This document shows, piece after piece, positions 42,539-51,760 of a DNA stretch of 64,000 nt; within the stretch, counting starts at the first letter, position 1; each line of letters begins with the position of its first letter. Made by a program: the position numbers and the translations under genes. Source of the DNA: JBFWUW01 sp050247075 (lineage in GTDB: Bacteria > Planctomycetota > Planctomycetia > Pirellulales > JBFWUW01); NCBI GenBank assembly GCA_050247075.1, contig JBFWUW010000026.1:18968-82967 (forward strand), read 5' to 3'. The notes below the pieces were generated by a model, which made no database searches, was not told the origin of the DNA, and saw nothing but the letters and a program-made list of their open reading frames with translations.

Positions 42539-42997
42539 ATGCCTCCGAAACGACCGATTGAAAACGCGACCGAACTCGCCCGGCGATTGAAACGGCTCCA
42601 CGGCAAACGAAAGCGAAAAAAGGAAAGGGTAAACGAGGCGGGCATCAAGCGTCGTTCGTTGACCGAATCTCAGCGAGGCGAGATTCTTCGCATGACCGGC
42701 AGCCGTTGCCATATTTGCGGCGGCAAGATCATCGACGGCCAACCGTGGCAAGCCGACCACGTCTTCGCGCATGCCCACGGCGGTCAGCACACCAGCGACA
42801 ACTACTTGCCGGCCCATAAACTCTGCAACAACTACCGCTGGTTTTACGGCGCTGAAGAGTTTCAATGGATTCTAAAACTGGGCGTCTGGTTTCGCACGCA
42901 AGTCGAGCATGAGGACGCGCAGGCGATCGCCCTGGCCGAGCGATTTGTGAAATACGACAACCATCGACGAACCCGCCGGAAAGCATCGGGCGACTAG
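42539..42997 (+). CDS. HNH endonuclease
   Basis: 152 residues. Basic N-terminus (RLKRLHGKRKRKKERVNE), then CHICGGKI, WQADHVFAHAHGG (the HNH D-H) and DNYLPAHKLCNNYRW (Asn and C-terminal His/Cys of the finger). Zinc site CxxC...HxxC. A likely DNA-cutting protein of phage or mobile origin. It overlaps the minus-strand 42994 gene by 4 bp. Confidence 0.88.
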   Translation: MPPKRPIENATELARRLKRLHGKRKRKKERVNEAGIKRRSLTESQRGEILRMTGSRCHICGGKIIDGQPWQADHVFAHAHGGQHTSDNYLPAHKLCNNYRWFYGAEEFQWILKLGVWFRTQVEHEDAQAIALAERFVKYDNHRRTRRKASGD

Positions 42998-43221
42998 CCA
43001 CACCGCCAGGCTTCTTCCGCCCACAGATTGGCTTCGTCCATTGCCAGCAGATTGCTTGCCGCGCGGATGGCTTGCCGGTCGGTCCCCTGCTCCACGATCC
43101 GCATCAGTCCCTCGACCATGCCGGGCCGCAGTTCCATCGGCACGGGCCACCCTTCCCGCGAAGCTGGCCATTCCGCGTACTTCGCTCGCAAGGTTGCATG
43201 CGATTGAATGAGCAGGTTCAA
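42994..43221 (-). CDS. Small hypothetical protein near the HNH gene
   Basis: 75 residues. MNLLIQSHATLRAKYAEWPA, then VEGLMRIVEQGTDRQAIRAA and SNLLAMDEANLW. Helical, reminiscent of small phage-terminase-type or HEAT-like proteins. Its stop overlaps the HNH stop on the other strand. Unrecognised. Confidence 0.5.
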   Translation of the reverse strand: MNLLIQSHATLRAKYAEWPASREGWPVPMELRPGMVEGLMRIVEQGTDRQAIRAASNLLAMDEANLWAEEAWRCG

Positions 43222-43294
43222 CTCGAAAAGCAGGGAAGGCTTGCAACGAATTGGCCTTCCCTGCTCGCTCTTGCAGGTTCGTTAGCTCGTGGCA

Positions 43295-43417
43295 TTAAGC
43301 AGCGATCTCCTGAAATTGATCGCGGCGGTATTCCACGTAGACCAACTCTCCCCCAATCCGGTACTCAATTCGCACGTACCCGTGGAATGGGTGATCCCAT
43401 GAATACTTGAGTTCCAT
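43295..43417 (-). CDS. Small 40-residue hypothetical
   Basis: Short gene with a good ribosome site (GGGAG) before its ATG. The sequence MELKYSWDHPFHGYVRIEYR and the GGELVYVEYRRDQFQEIAA end is strand-rich. No family known. Confidence 0.4.
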   Translation of the reverse strand: MELKYSWDHPFHGYVRIEYRIGGELVYVEYRRDQFQEIAA

Positions 43418-43421
43418 GGCG

Positions 43422-43925
43422 TACACTCCCTGTCGGGAATAGAACGCCTAAGCTACCTCACCAGGCACTGCACCAATAGCCGCACCGAATAGGCATAAAC
43501 CGTCGATTTGGCCGTTGAAACCATTGGTGGTGGGTTTATACTGAGCCTGGGTTGGGTCCATGTCTCCGTAGCTAAGGCAAAAGTCGGAAAGCCCAACCTC
43601 ACTGGCCCCGCAGCTAACGCCTTGAGAATCGAAGGCTGCGCGGGCCTCTTTTGTTGGGCAACGTATATGTCGGGCCGTTTCTGTCGGCCCATAAAAAAAC
43701 CCGACGCTTGCATGCGCCGGGTCTTTGGATGAGCGTGTGCTCAAACGGAACTTGCTTGTTCGGACCACTCGGTGATGTCCGTTTCACCGCTTGTTCAGTA
43801 TTGTCAAAGCCGCCCTTCCGCTCCCTCAACGCCTCGAACATATGCTCGTAGTTTAATGGATCAAGGTGCGCGTTCAAACGAAAAATGAACCGCTGGCGGT
43901 GGATTGTCGCGGATTCTTATCGGTT
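43422..43925. other. Gap with minus-strand terminator
   Basis: About 500 bp. The minus frame at ~43740-43877 has an ordinary-looking start (MNAHLDPLNYEHMFEALRER) but loses sense after ~50 residues, so it could be a broken gene. A terminator lies at 43693-43722. Confidence 0.4.
43693..43722 (-). terminator. Rho-independent terminator on the minus strand
   Basis: On the minus strand, an 8-bp stem (one G-U) around a 6-nt loop, followed by 7 T. It ends transcription coming from the right, i.e. from the 43926-45221 gene or the small frame between. Confidence 0.75.
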
Positions 43926-45221
43926 TCATCCCTTGCGTCTCTTGGCCCGTTTGCGGTTATTCACCGCGTCTACGCTAGAAATCAGATAAAAGACGCTTCC
44001 CGCCGCGTCGATGCGGTAAATCATTCCGCGTGAATCCTTGCCGATCGTGCCAAAGTCGTCTTTGGAAGTGACTCCTTTCCGTCGGTAGGTGGCTAAGGTG
44101 TGCTTGCTGGGCCGACCCTGTTTGATCAGTCCTGCCTCGGGAATGAATTTATTGGACGTTAGTGGCGGCACATGGTCTGGATAAGCATTTGAGGCCTGTA
44201 CGTCTTCTTCCATTTGCGGATGCAGTACGACCCGCGTTGGGAATTGCCCATCATCCAGGACGTTCTTGCCAGCCCGAAACTGTTCCATGACTTCCACGAG
44301 TTTACTGGCCATCGCCACAAAATCTTGCACGACGGTTCCCTTCAGCCATTTATCGCCGTTGTGTTTTTCAATCAGAGACCTTGCCTCGGCGATTCCGTCG
44401 AAGCCATAGATCAGGCAATCCGCGACCACTTTGGCGGATTCTTCGTTCCGGCAGGCTTCTCGAATGGAATCACGGACACCTAAGGCCATCTCGTCGTTGG
44501 CTGCAAACACCACATCGACAGGTTGCGACTCTTGAGCAATCGCCTTGCGCATGATTTCGGCGGCCTCCTGACGCAGCCAATTCGCGGATGGCAGGTGATT
44601 GGCGCCACCTTGTGACGGCGTGGCTCCCTCGTCGCGCAGACCGCGCAAGAATCCTCTGATTCGCCAAAGTGAATCAATTCTCCTCGAACCTGGCATGACC
44701 CACACCCTCGGTTGGTGAACTCCTTTTCTGCGTAACTCAATCGATGCCGCGCGACCCAACTCCCTTGTTCCTTCTGCGCTCTTGCACAGGATCGAGGGTG
44801 GCTTTGGTGGTGCCGGCGATCCGTTCGAGCTTGGCCAACCGTGAAAGGGCAAAGTCAGCGCAATCGTCGGAATGTTGTGACTCTTGATGACTTCCGAGAC
44901 ACCTAAGCTCAGTTCACTTGAATCCGTTGGTACCACGATCAGGAACTTGATTCGACCAGAATTCATGCGGAATTCGCGTTCTAGAATACGGGTAACCTCC
45001 TTCGCGTCGAACTGCGCTTGAACACTTGATACGGCGCGTACCACGGGCCTGACTTCTTCCTTGAAGTGCGCGAAGATTCTCGCTTCGCACTCCGCATACA
45101 GCCTTGAAAAGAAGGGGCGAGTCAGCCGCGCTGGAATCAAGAACAGCGCTTCGCTAATAGTTGGCGGCCGTGCCGAACTCCGTGCTGCTTCTAGCGCAGC
45201 ATCGCACCTTCTCTTGCTCAT
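43926..45221 (-). CDS. LacI/periplasmic-binding-protein-type ligand-binding protein without signal peptide
   Basis: 431 residues from Met at 45221 (longer start 45290 possible). Residues ~70-330 follow the type-1 periplasmic binding fold: IKFLIVVPTDSSELSLGVSE, VIKSHNIPTIALTLPFHGW, DVVFAANDEMALGVRDSIRE, LIYGFDGIAEA and WLKGTVVQDFVAMASKLV. There is no signal peptide or lipobox and no N-terminal HTH of LacI type; instead ~50 N-terminal residues are basic, and the C-terminal ~80 residues form an additional domain ending basic. It is probably a cytoplasmic small-molecule sensor. Confidence 0.75.
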   Translation of the reverse strand: MSKRRCDAALEAARSSARPPTISEALFLIPARLTRPFFSRLYAECEARIFAHFKEEVRPVVRAVSSVQAQFDAKEVTRILEREFRMNSGRIKFLIVVPTDSSELSLGVSEVIKSHNIPTIALTLPFHGWPSSNGSPAPPKPPSILCKSAEGTRELGRAASIELRRKGVHQPRVWVMPGSRRIDSLWRIRGFLRGLRDEGATPSQGGANHLPSANWLRQEAAEIMRKAIAQESQPVDVVFAANDEMALGVRDSIREACRNEESAKVVADCLIYGFDGIAEARSLIEKHNGDKWLKGTVVQDFVAMASKLVEVMEQFRAGKNVLDDGQFPTRVVLHPQMEEDVQASNAYPDHVPPLTSNKFIPEAGLIKQGRPSKHTLATYRRKGVTSKDDFGTIGKDSRGMIYRIDAAGSVFYLISSVDAVNNRKRAKRRKG

Positions 45222-45714
45222 CCTGGACCCCTGGTGGAAAGCACAATCGCAGATCGTGGAAGGACCGCGGGACATGCGGTGGACAAACATGTCGATACTC
45301 GCACATGCCCACCACCGTTAGGCAGTATCCCCCATTTAGGTCAGGGCGTGCAACTGTTTTTTCGAAGTCAATCCCCTAACCATGCAGCAGAAATGTCAGG
45401 TGGCGATTTAATTCGTGTGCCCTATCCACAATGTTGGCCATTAGCGGACATCGCATCGTTGACAACCCCGGCCATTGCCCGCACGTGTGCAATCGCCGCG
45501 ATGAGGTTCCGCAAACCAGCATGGAACGTGCCTCACACGTCCATTGCCGGCACTCGCTTCGCTGTCTAGCCAATAATGGGGTACCTGGCTTGGTGTCCAC
45601 TTCCGTGGTATCGAATGAGGATGGTGATCGGTCGCAAACCCGTGAAATGGCACTCAGTTCCAGACATTGTGTCCGACGCTGCAACCGGTTGCAGGTGAAC
45701 GATTGCCCGGCGGT
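45222..45714. other. Gap between the ligand-binding gene and dinB
   Basis: About 490 bp. No frame is convincing. It includes many short stops and looks like old chromosomal spacer at the start of the ordinary chromosome. Confidence 0.4.
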
Positions 45715-46866
45715 TTACAGGCGGGTGCCGCGCCGCAGGGCGTGCTTGCCGAATCTCTCGGCGATCTGGTCGGCAACCTGGTCGAGGCCCCGTTGCCGCT
45801 CCCGATCTGGCTCTTGGAATAACTGTTGCTGGGAGGGGCCAGTGGCCGTCAGGCCGCTGACGCCAAAGCCAAGCAGGCGCACCGGCGGATGGCCTTGGGG
45901 GAGCCTGGCCGTCAGCAACTCGATGCCAGCCCGCATCAGTTCTTGCGTGATGTTCGACGGCTGCGCCAACGTCAGCGAGCGGCTGATCGTGCGGAAATCG
46001 GCAAAACGGACCTTTAATTCGACCGTGCGGCCCTTGAGATCGTGCCGGCGGAGCCGCCGCGCGACCTGTTCGGCGAGTTCGATCAGCCAGGCCCGCAAGA
46101 TTTGCGGGTCGCTTATGTCGGCGGCAAACGTCGTCTCGTGCGAGATCGACTTGGCTTCCCGATCGGGGATGACCTGGCGATCGTCGATGCCGTGGGCCAG
46201 CCGCCAGTAGTGGTCGCCGGAAGTTCCGAAAAGTTCCGTGAGCCTTGCGGCGGGCAACTCTCGCAGTTGCCCGATCGTGCGAATCCCCAGACGTTGGAAC
46301 ACCTGGCCGGTGACCTTGCCCACGCCCCAGATTCGGCCCACCGAGAGCGGATCGAGGAACTCTTGGACCTGGTCAGGCTCCACGACCACGAAGGCGTCGG
46401 GCTTCTTCAGGTCGCTGGCGATCTTGGCCAGAAACTTGTTGGGAGCGACGCCCACGGAGGCCACCAATTGCAGTTCCTGGCGAATAACTTGCTTGATCCG
46501 CCGGCCGATCTCGACCGAGGGGCCAAATAGCCGCTCGCTGCCGGTCACGTCCAAGAAGGCTTCGTCCAGAGAGAGTGGCTCGACCAGCGAAGTGAACCGT
46601 TCAAAGATCGTGCGGATTCGCCGCGAGACCGCCGCATAAAAGTCCATCCGACACGGCAGAAACACACCCCGCGGGCAAAGCCGATGGGCCGTAACGGCTG
46701 GCATAGCGCTATGCACCCCATACTCGCGGGCGGCGTAGTTCGCGGCGGCCACCACACCTCGGCCCTCGGGCGTGCCCCCAACAATCACCGGCTGGCCGAC
46801 CAGACGCGGATTCTCCCGTTCCTCGACCGAGGCGTAGAAAGCGTCCATGTCTACGTGCAAGATCAT
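45715..46866 (-). CDS. dinB: DNA polymerase IV
   Basis: 383 residues, Y-family lesion-bypass polymerase. MILHVDMDAFYASVEE holds the first two metal-binding acidic residues; GVVAAANYAAREYGVHSAMP and LSLDEAFLDVTGSERLFG (catalytic Asp-Glu) follow. The thumb HhH motif is in IWGVGKVTGQVFQRLGIRTI, and the C-terminal little-finger domain (SISHETTFAADISD) is present. The end lacks a clear beta-clamp binding QLxLF peptide, but the final QQQLFQEPDRE region near residue 355 is a likely clamp motif. Confidence 0.95.
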   Translation of the reverse strand: MILHVDMDAFYASVEERENPRLVGQPVIVGGTPEGRGVVAAANYAAREYGVHSAMPAVTAHRLCPRGVFLPCRMDFYAAVSRRIRTIFERFTSLVEPLSLDEAFLDVTGSERLFGPSVEIGRRIKQVIRQELQLVASVGVAPNKFLAKIASDLKKPDAFVVVEPDQVQEFLDPLSVGRIWGVGKVTGQVFQRLGIRTIGQLRELPAARLTELFGTSGDHYWRLAHGIDDRQVIPDREAKSISHETTFAADISDPQILRAWLIELAEQVARRLRRHDLKGRTVELKVRFADFRTISRSLTLAQPSNITQELMRAGIELLTARLPQGHPPVRLLGFGVSGLTATGPSQQQLFQEPDRERQRGLDQVADQIAERFGKHALRRGTRL

Positions 46867-47002
46867 CGTGGTTTGTGATGGAAAGCGTTTTGGTTTTTGG
46901 AGCGACCGCCCGATGTCAGTATACGGTTCTCGCCGGCCATGCTCCCCAGCCGGCGGGAAGGATTTTGCCTATGACGGGCGAAATCTCTGGCGAGGTCAAT
47001 CA

Positions 47003-48100
47003 TCAATGATCGGCCAGCGACAGTTCGTCATCCGCGAAATTCCAGGCTTCTAGCGTTACGCGGTCGGCGTCGGGCAGGCCCACGGTCAGCAAGGCCGCGA
47101 TGTGCGGATGGCGGCGGCAATAGTCGGCGGTAGGGGCTGGTCCCAAAATGTAAAAGGCCGTGGCCAGGGCGTCGGCTTCGGCGGCCGTGGGGGCGACGAC
47201 GGTCGAAGACAAGGTGCCCGTCGCGGGCCAACCGTCGCGAGGGTCTAGGATGTGCCCGTACCGCCGTCCCTGGTGCCGAAAGAACTGCGTACCCGCCCCC
47301 GATGTGCCGATGGCCTTGTTCCTCAAGCGGACTTCGGCCAAGACGTGGCCGGGGCGCATGGGGTCGTGAACCGCCACTGTCCAACAGTGATCGGGCACAT
47401 CGCCCGCTTCCCGCCAGCCATGCACCCCGCCGGCCAGCACGCTGCTTTGCCCGCCATGCAGCAAGAAGTGCTCGACGCCTTGTTGGCGCAGCAACTGGCC
47501 GGCGCGGTCCAGCGCATAGCCCTTGCCGATGGCTCCCAGGTTGAGTTCCATGCCAGGCACGTTGAATTGCAGGCTGTGCCGGGCGGCATCCAACTCCAAC
47601 CGCTGGCTTCCCACGCGGGCTAAGGCCGCGGCCAACTCGCTGTCGCTGGGGAGCGTTCCCTGCCGCCGATAAAAGCCCCACACTTTGCTGAGGGGACCGC
47701 TGGTGATATCGAATGCGCCGGCCGTCTCGCGCCATAGTTCAACGGCCTGTTGCAGCAAGCCGAACAGTTGCGGCTCGACCTCGACGGGCACGGCGGCGGC
47801 TTCGCGGTTGATCCGCATGATCTCGCTGCTGTCGCGATAGACGGTGAGCTGGGCCTCCAGTTCCTCGACCAGGTCGAGCGCGGCCATGGCCGCTACCGTG
47901 CCGTGCGGGTACTGGCCGGCGTTCAGCAAGGTTTCAAACTGGCAGGCCATGGCCCGCCGGCCGATGCGCACCAGATAGGTGTCGGGCGGTTCCGGCTGGG
48001 GGCTGCCGTCGAGCGCCGCTTCCGCCGCGGCGGCCAGGCGGTCGAGAGCTGCCTGGCCAGACAGAAAATCGCGGCGATGGCTGCGGGGAGGGTCGGCCAT
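47003..48100 (-). CDS. apbE: FAD:protein FMN transferase
   Basis: 365 residues. ApbE attaches FMN covalently to Thr/Ser of target flavoproteins such as Rnf/Nqr subunits. Seen: FDITSGPLSKVWGF, LNLGAIGKGYALDRA (FAD-binding), FLLHGGQSSVLAGG, GHILDPRDGWPATG and ADALATAFYILG (metal/catalytic end). The N-terminal ~45 residues include an RRDFLSG that looks like part of a Tat-type signal but lacks a hydrophobic core. It may be cytoplasmic. A 136-bp spacer with a dinB-divergent region precedes it. Confidence 0.92.
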   Translation of the reverse strand: MADPPRSHRRDFLSGQAALDRLAAAAEAALDGSPQPEPPDTYLVRIGRRAMACQFETLLNAGQYPHGTVAAMAALDLVEELEAQLTVYRDSSEIMRINREAAAVPVEVEPQLFGLLQQAVELWRETAGAFDITSGPLSKVWGFYRRQGTLPSDSELAAALARVGSQRLELDAARHSLQFNVPGMELNLGAIGKGYALDRAGQLLRQQGVEHFLLHGGQSSVLAGGVHGWREAGDVPDHCWTVAVHDPMRPGHVLAEVRLRNKAIGTSGAGTQFFRHQGRRYGHILDPRDGWPATGTLSSTVVAPTAAEADALATAFYILGPAPTADYCRRHPHIAALLTVGLPDADRVTLEAWNFADDELSLADH

Positions 48101-48127
48101 GCCTGCATTATGCGCGAACGGCAGTGG

Positions 48128-48931
48128 CTAACGCAAAGTCGAGCTGAGCGGGCTGGCGTCGATGGAACGCGCCCGATTGCCGGCCGTGGCGGGGGGCGTA
48201 AGCGCGGCCGGGGCCTGGCCCAGCGCGTTTTGCAGCGTCTGCACGCGGCTGGCGACTTGCGGCTGGAAACGGTCGTTGTACAGCGAACGCTGGTAGTCGG
48301 CCAGCGCTTGCGAATGTTCGCCGAGCTCCTCGCGAACCTTGCCCAGCGCGGCCAACGCCCGGGGGTTGTTGGGCTGATTGACCAGGGCCTGCATCAGGTG
48401 CCCCTTGGCTTGCTCCAGGTTGCCGTGCTCGTCGTACAGCCGGGCCAGTTCGATCTTGGCTTCGGCCGATGTGGGGTACTTGGCGGACCAGCCTTCCAAC
48501 AGGGTAAAGGCCTGTTCCGAACGCCCCTCATCCATCAGTAACACCGCCAGCCCGCGGTAACAATCGCGATGTTCGACGTTCTTCTTGTCGGCGTAGTCCA
48601 AGCATTGGTTGTAGTAGTTCTCGGCCCGGTCGAGGTCGGCCTGCTGTTGATTGGCCTTGCCCAACTGGTGATGGGTGGCGGCCAGGTTGTAGTACGAGTC
48701 GGGGTTTTCCGGTTCGGCCTGCAAGGCTTGCTGAAATCGTTGCAACGCGGCCTGGTAGTGCGACTGCTGGTACAGCCGCACGCCGTCGGAATTCTGCAGC
48801 CGCGACTGCGTCTGGCCGCAGCCGGCCGCCAACATGGCCGCCAGCAACAAGCCACACGCGCATACCGTGGCGTTCCACCCTGCCCGCGGCGCGGCGTGTT
48901 CAGGCCTGATCGCTGGTGGGTGGTTGGTCAT
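48128..48931 (-). CDS. TPR lipoprotein
   Basis: 267 residues from Met 48931 (a second Met upstream). The signal segment CACGLLLAAMLAAGCG has a lipobox with Cys38 or so. Residues ~50-240 are about five TPRs (AALQRFQQALQAEPENPDSY, NYYNQCLDYADKKNVEHRD, PRALAALGKVREELGEHSQA). An outer-membrane-associated scaffold; no partner known. Gene spacing to apbE is 27 bp, so they may be co-transcribed. Confidence 0.85.
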   Translation of the reverse strand: MTNHPPAIRPEHAAPRAGWNATVCACGLLLAAMLAAGCGQTQSRLQNSDGVRLYQQSHYQAALQRFQQALQAEPENPDSYYNLAATHHQLGKANQQQADLDRAENYYNQCLDYADKKNVEHRDCYRGLAVLLMDEGRSEQAFTLLEGWSAKYPTSAEAKIELARLYDEHGNLEQAKGHLMQALVNQPNNPRALAALGKVREELGEHSQALADYQRSLYNDRFQPQVASRVQTLQNALGQAPAALTPPATAGNRARSIDASPLSSTLR

Positions 48932-49376
48932 TGCAGGGACTCCGCGCGGTAGTGCCAAGGGCCGTGGCAGTCGCCCAAGGCGATAGCGGCCCGCGAAAAC
49001 AATCGTCGAAAATTTCGAGGTGGGACATTAGTCCCCTCCGCCGGCCAAGGCAAGGCCAGTTCAGCAGCGGGGCGCATGGGTTGAGAGCAGTGCTGGCGAG
49101 GTAGGAAAGGCGGAAGGATGAAGGCGAAAGGCGGAAGGATCGGCCCACGTAGCCGCACGGCTTGTGCCGTGCTGGCTTGAGACGTAGGGAGGCTTTCCTG
49201 ATGGAGTGCGGTTGATTGGCATGGGGTGTCGAATGCGCTTCAAGCGAACGTGGCGATCGGCCGGTCCTTTTCGCAACATGCTGTGGCCGCTATACTTCAG
49301 GCCGATGGGGCTATTCCCAAGAGCGTTATCGCACGCGCTGCGGCGCGGGCGGCAGGCATACAGATACCGGGTGGTG
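48932..49376. other. Spacer before the PSP1 gene
   Basis: About 445 bp between divergent genes. It includes a short tandem repeat of GGCGGAAGGAT near 49108 and 49130, and no clear gene; 57 open codons upstream of the PSP1 start are not family-like. Confidence 0.4.
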
Positions 49377-50237
49377 ATGGCTCGTTTCATCGTGCGATGC
49401 GGTTCGATGCGCAAACTGGGGGTCTACACGACCAGCCGGGGCGAGACCTTCTTGCGCGGGGCACAAGTCATCTGCCGTACCGAGCGCGGGCTGGAAGAAG
49501 GGGAGGTCTTGTGCGAAGCGACCGACCAGGCCATCGAAAAGATCGCCGATCCCGGCCGGGGCCAGATCTTGCGCGAGATGTCGCCCGACGACCGGAATGA
49601 AAGCGGACGCCTGCACGCGCAAGAGAAGTCGGAGTACGATCTGTGCGAAAAGACCATCGCCGAACTGCAACTGCCGATGGAACTCGTCGATGTCGAGCAT
49701 GTGTTTGGCGGCGAACGCGTGGTTTTCTACTATCTTTCGGAAAACCGCGTTGATTTTCGCGATCTGGTCAAGCAGTTGGCCAACGAGTTGCAAACGCGGG
49801 TGGAGATGCGCCAGATTGGCGTCCGCGACGAGGCCAAGCTGCTAGCCGACTACGGCGACTGCGGCAAACCGGTCTGCTGCAATACGCACCTGGCCGAAAT
49901 GCCTCCCGTTTCCATGCGGATGGCCAAGCTGCAAAAGGCCACGTTGGATCCGACCAAGATCTCTGGCCGCTGCGGCCGGTTGAAATGCTGCCTGCGGTAC
50001 GAATACGATACCTACGACGCGCTGCAAAAAGAGCTGCCCCCGATTGGTGCCGACGTCGTCACCACCACGGGCCGCGCCCGCGTGTTGGCGCAAGAGATTT
50101 TGGCGAACCAGTTGCTGGTGGAGATGGAAGACCGCCGCCGGTTGTTGATCCCCGCGACCGACGTGTTGACGGTCTTGCCGCGGGGCGGGCAGTCGCGCAA
50201 GAACAAGGAAAATCCCCCCTCGCCCGACGACGAATAA
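49377..50237 (+). CDS. PSP1-domain protein (YaaT-like)
   Basis: 286 residues from ATG 49377. MARFIVRCGSMRKLGVYTTS is the family start. QVICRTERGLEEGEVL and VDVEHVFGGERVVFYYLSEN follow. CGDCGKPVCC-type cysteines (DYGDCGKPVCCNTHL) and ISGRCGRLKCCLRYEYDTY give the conserved Cys cluster that binds two Fe-S clusters in YaaT of Bacillus, a regulator of RNA degradation and phosphorelay. The C-terminal ~60 residues are charged. ORF extension upstream lacks similarity. Confidence 0.88.
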   Translation: MARFIVRCGSMRKLGVYTTSRGETFLRGAQVICRTERGLEEGEVLCEATDQAIEKIADPGRGQILREMSPDDRNESGRLHAQEKSEYDLCEKTIAELQLPMELVDVEHVFGGERVVFYYLSENRVDFRDLVKQLANELQTRVEMRQIGVRDEAKLLADYGDCGKPVCCNTHLAEMPPVSMRMAKLQKATLDPTKISGRCGRLKCCLRYEYDTYDALQKELPPIGADVVTTTGRARVLAQEILANQLLVEMEDRRRLLIPATDVLTVLPRGGQSRKNKENPPSPDDE

Positions 50238-50298
50238 CGGTTGACGGTTAAGAACCTGGTCCGATCCATTTGCGCCACGTCGATATCGCTAAATCCCC

Positions 50299-50751
50299 AT
50301 GTCCGACCCGCTCTCACCAATAACCGAACTATTGCAGCAGGACCGGCGTTACAAGCTGGGTGCCTATATATTCGTGTTTGAAGCGTTGGAGTTTGCCCAG
50401 ACGACGTTGAATTTGGGGGACGAGCAGCCCAGCGAACCGTTGCCGCGGCGGTCCAAGAAAAAGCCCAAAGCGGCCGACTCCGATGAGGACCGGCCCGAAA
50501 AGCACCTGACGGGCCAACAACTGTGCGAGGCGATTCGGCTGTTTGCCCTGGACCAGTACGGCTACATGGCCAAATGCGTGCTGAACTCTTGGGGCGTGTA
50601 CAAAACGGGCGATTTTGGCGAGATCGTGTTTAACCTGATCCGCGTCGAACGGATGCGGAAGACCGAGCGCGACCGCCGCGAGGACTTCGACGACGTATTC
50701 GACTTCGACCGCGACTTGCAGGGCCAGTACAAAATATCGATGCCGGAATAA
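50299..50751 (+). CDS. Minf_1886 family protein
   Basis: 150 residues. ITELLQQDRRYKLGAYIFVF, then EALEFAQTTLNLG, and the C-terminal HLTGQQLCEAIRLFALDQYG, YMAKCVLNSWGVYKTGDFGE and IVFNLIRVERMRKTERDRRE are the features of this planctomycete/verrucomicrobia family (as I recall it, a small uncharacterised protein). A Lys/Arg-rich insert sits in the middle (PRRSKKKPKAADSDEDR). Function unknown. Confidence 0.85.
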   Translation: MSDPLSPITELLQQDRRYKLGAYIFVFEALEFAQTTLNLGDEQPSEPLPRRSKKKPKAADSDEDRPEKHLTGQQLCEAIRLFALDQYGYMAKCVLNSWGVYKTGDFGEIVFNLIRVERMRKTERDRREDFDDVFDFDRDLQGQYKISMPE

Positions 50752-50789
50752 GCTGGGATTTTGCCCATTGGGGCTAGGCGGAAGTTCTC

Positions 50790-51044
50790 ATGGCCAAGTC
50801 CCCACCTCGACGAACCGCCGCGCAAGAGCCATCTTCCACCAGCCGCGCGCAGCGCTCGCCCGATGAACCACCCTTTCCGGTCCATCTGCCCGACCCGCCG
50901 CAGAAGCGGCCTTGGTTGTTAGCCTTAGGAGTGGGGCTGTTGATTGCCTGGCTGTTGGCCTTGGCCAGCATGGCCTTCATGGCGAGGAAACCGGGGCGAA
51001 CCCCCGACGCGGCACCCAATTCGGCTAATGGCGACGGAACGTAA
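50790..51044 (+). CDS. Small single-pass membrane protein
   Basis: 84 residues. Basic/Pro-rich N-terminal ~45 residues, then a membrane helix at ~48-69 (WLLALGVGLLIAWLLALASM). Not recognised. ATG after GGAAG. In the same direction as the Minf_1886 gene, 38 bp after it. Confidence 0.65.
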   Translation: MAKSPPRRTAAQEPSSTSRAQRSPDEPPFPVHLPDPPQKRPWLLALGVGLLIAWLLALASMAFMARKPGRTPDAAPNSANGDGT

Positions 51045-51166
51045 CGGCATGGCACCCGCCTTGCCGCTTGGGCCGCGAGCGAAGTTCCATTACTGGCTGC
51101 CGTACCGTTGCATGGCCTGCCAATTCCCTCATCAAGCCGGCAAAGCAGCAGCATTGCGGCTACGTT

Positions 51167-51529
51167 TTACTGCAATTTCTCGGCGCACTTGACGCAGAAA
51201 TTGGCGAACGGGATGGCGTTCAGGCGTGTCTTGGGAATGTGTACACCACATTCCTCGCAGTCGCCGTAGGTGCCGTCCTCGATCCGCTCCAAGGCCCCTT
51301 CGATGGCACCCAGGGTGGCTTCATCGTTCTGCATCAGGCTGAGCGTAAACTCTTGCTCGAAGGCGTCACTGCCGATGTCGGCCATGTGGATCGGCATCGA
51401 TGACTCACCCCCCGATTGCAGGCGGTCTTTCTTCAAGGCCGCATCGGCCATTTGGCTGACATCCCCGCGTAAACGTGCCCGCAACGCCAGCAGCCGCTCT
51501 TTGTAGACTTTGGATTCCGACTTCTTCAT
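51167..51529 (-). CDS. TraR/DksA-type zinc-finger protein
   Basis: 120 residues. The first ~70 residues form helices (ERLLALRARLRGDVSQMADA), with GSDAFEQEFTLSLM holding the acidic tip region. GDCEECGVHIPKTRLNAIPF and FCVKCAEKL give the C4 zinc finger. Family members bind RNA polymerase secondary channel and regulate ribosomal promoters; short TraR-like members do so without ppGpp. Probably a regulatory protein. Convergent with the 50790 gene. Confidence 0.9.
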   Translation of the reverse strand: MKKSESKVYKERLLALRARLRGDVSQMADAALKKDRLQSGGESSMPIHMADIGSDAFEQEFTLSLMQNDEATLGAIEGALERIEDGTYGDCEECGVHIPKTRLNAIPFANFCVKCAEKLQ

Positions 51530-51760
51530 GCAGCAATCTCCCGATGCGGCAACGCCAAAAAAGTAGCCAAACTGGCCTACCCCCTCTGCGAGTGGCCAGA
51601 CTCGTTATTCTATTTGTGAGTCAAGCAAGTGTCAAATTGATGACCACGTTTTGGCCTACCCCGGCTGCCAGCCGAATGATAAGATGTAGGACTCGCCTTG
51701 GTACGGTCCCATTCTGGCGGTGGACCGCCCTCCTCCCTTCCGCTTGGAACTCCGGATCGT

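Noticed and set aside
45376..45684. ORF in the spacer left of dinB
   Set aside because: No recognisable protein pattern; fragmented frames on both strands.
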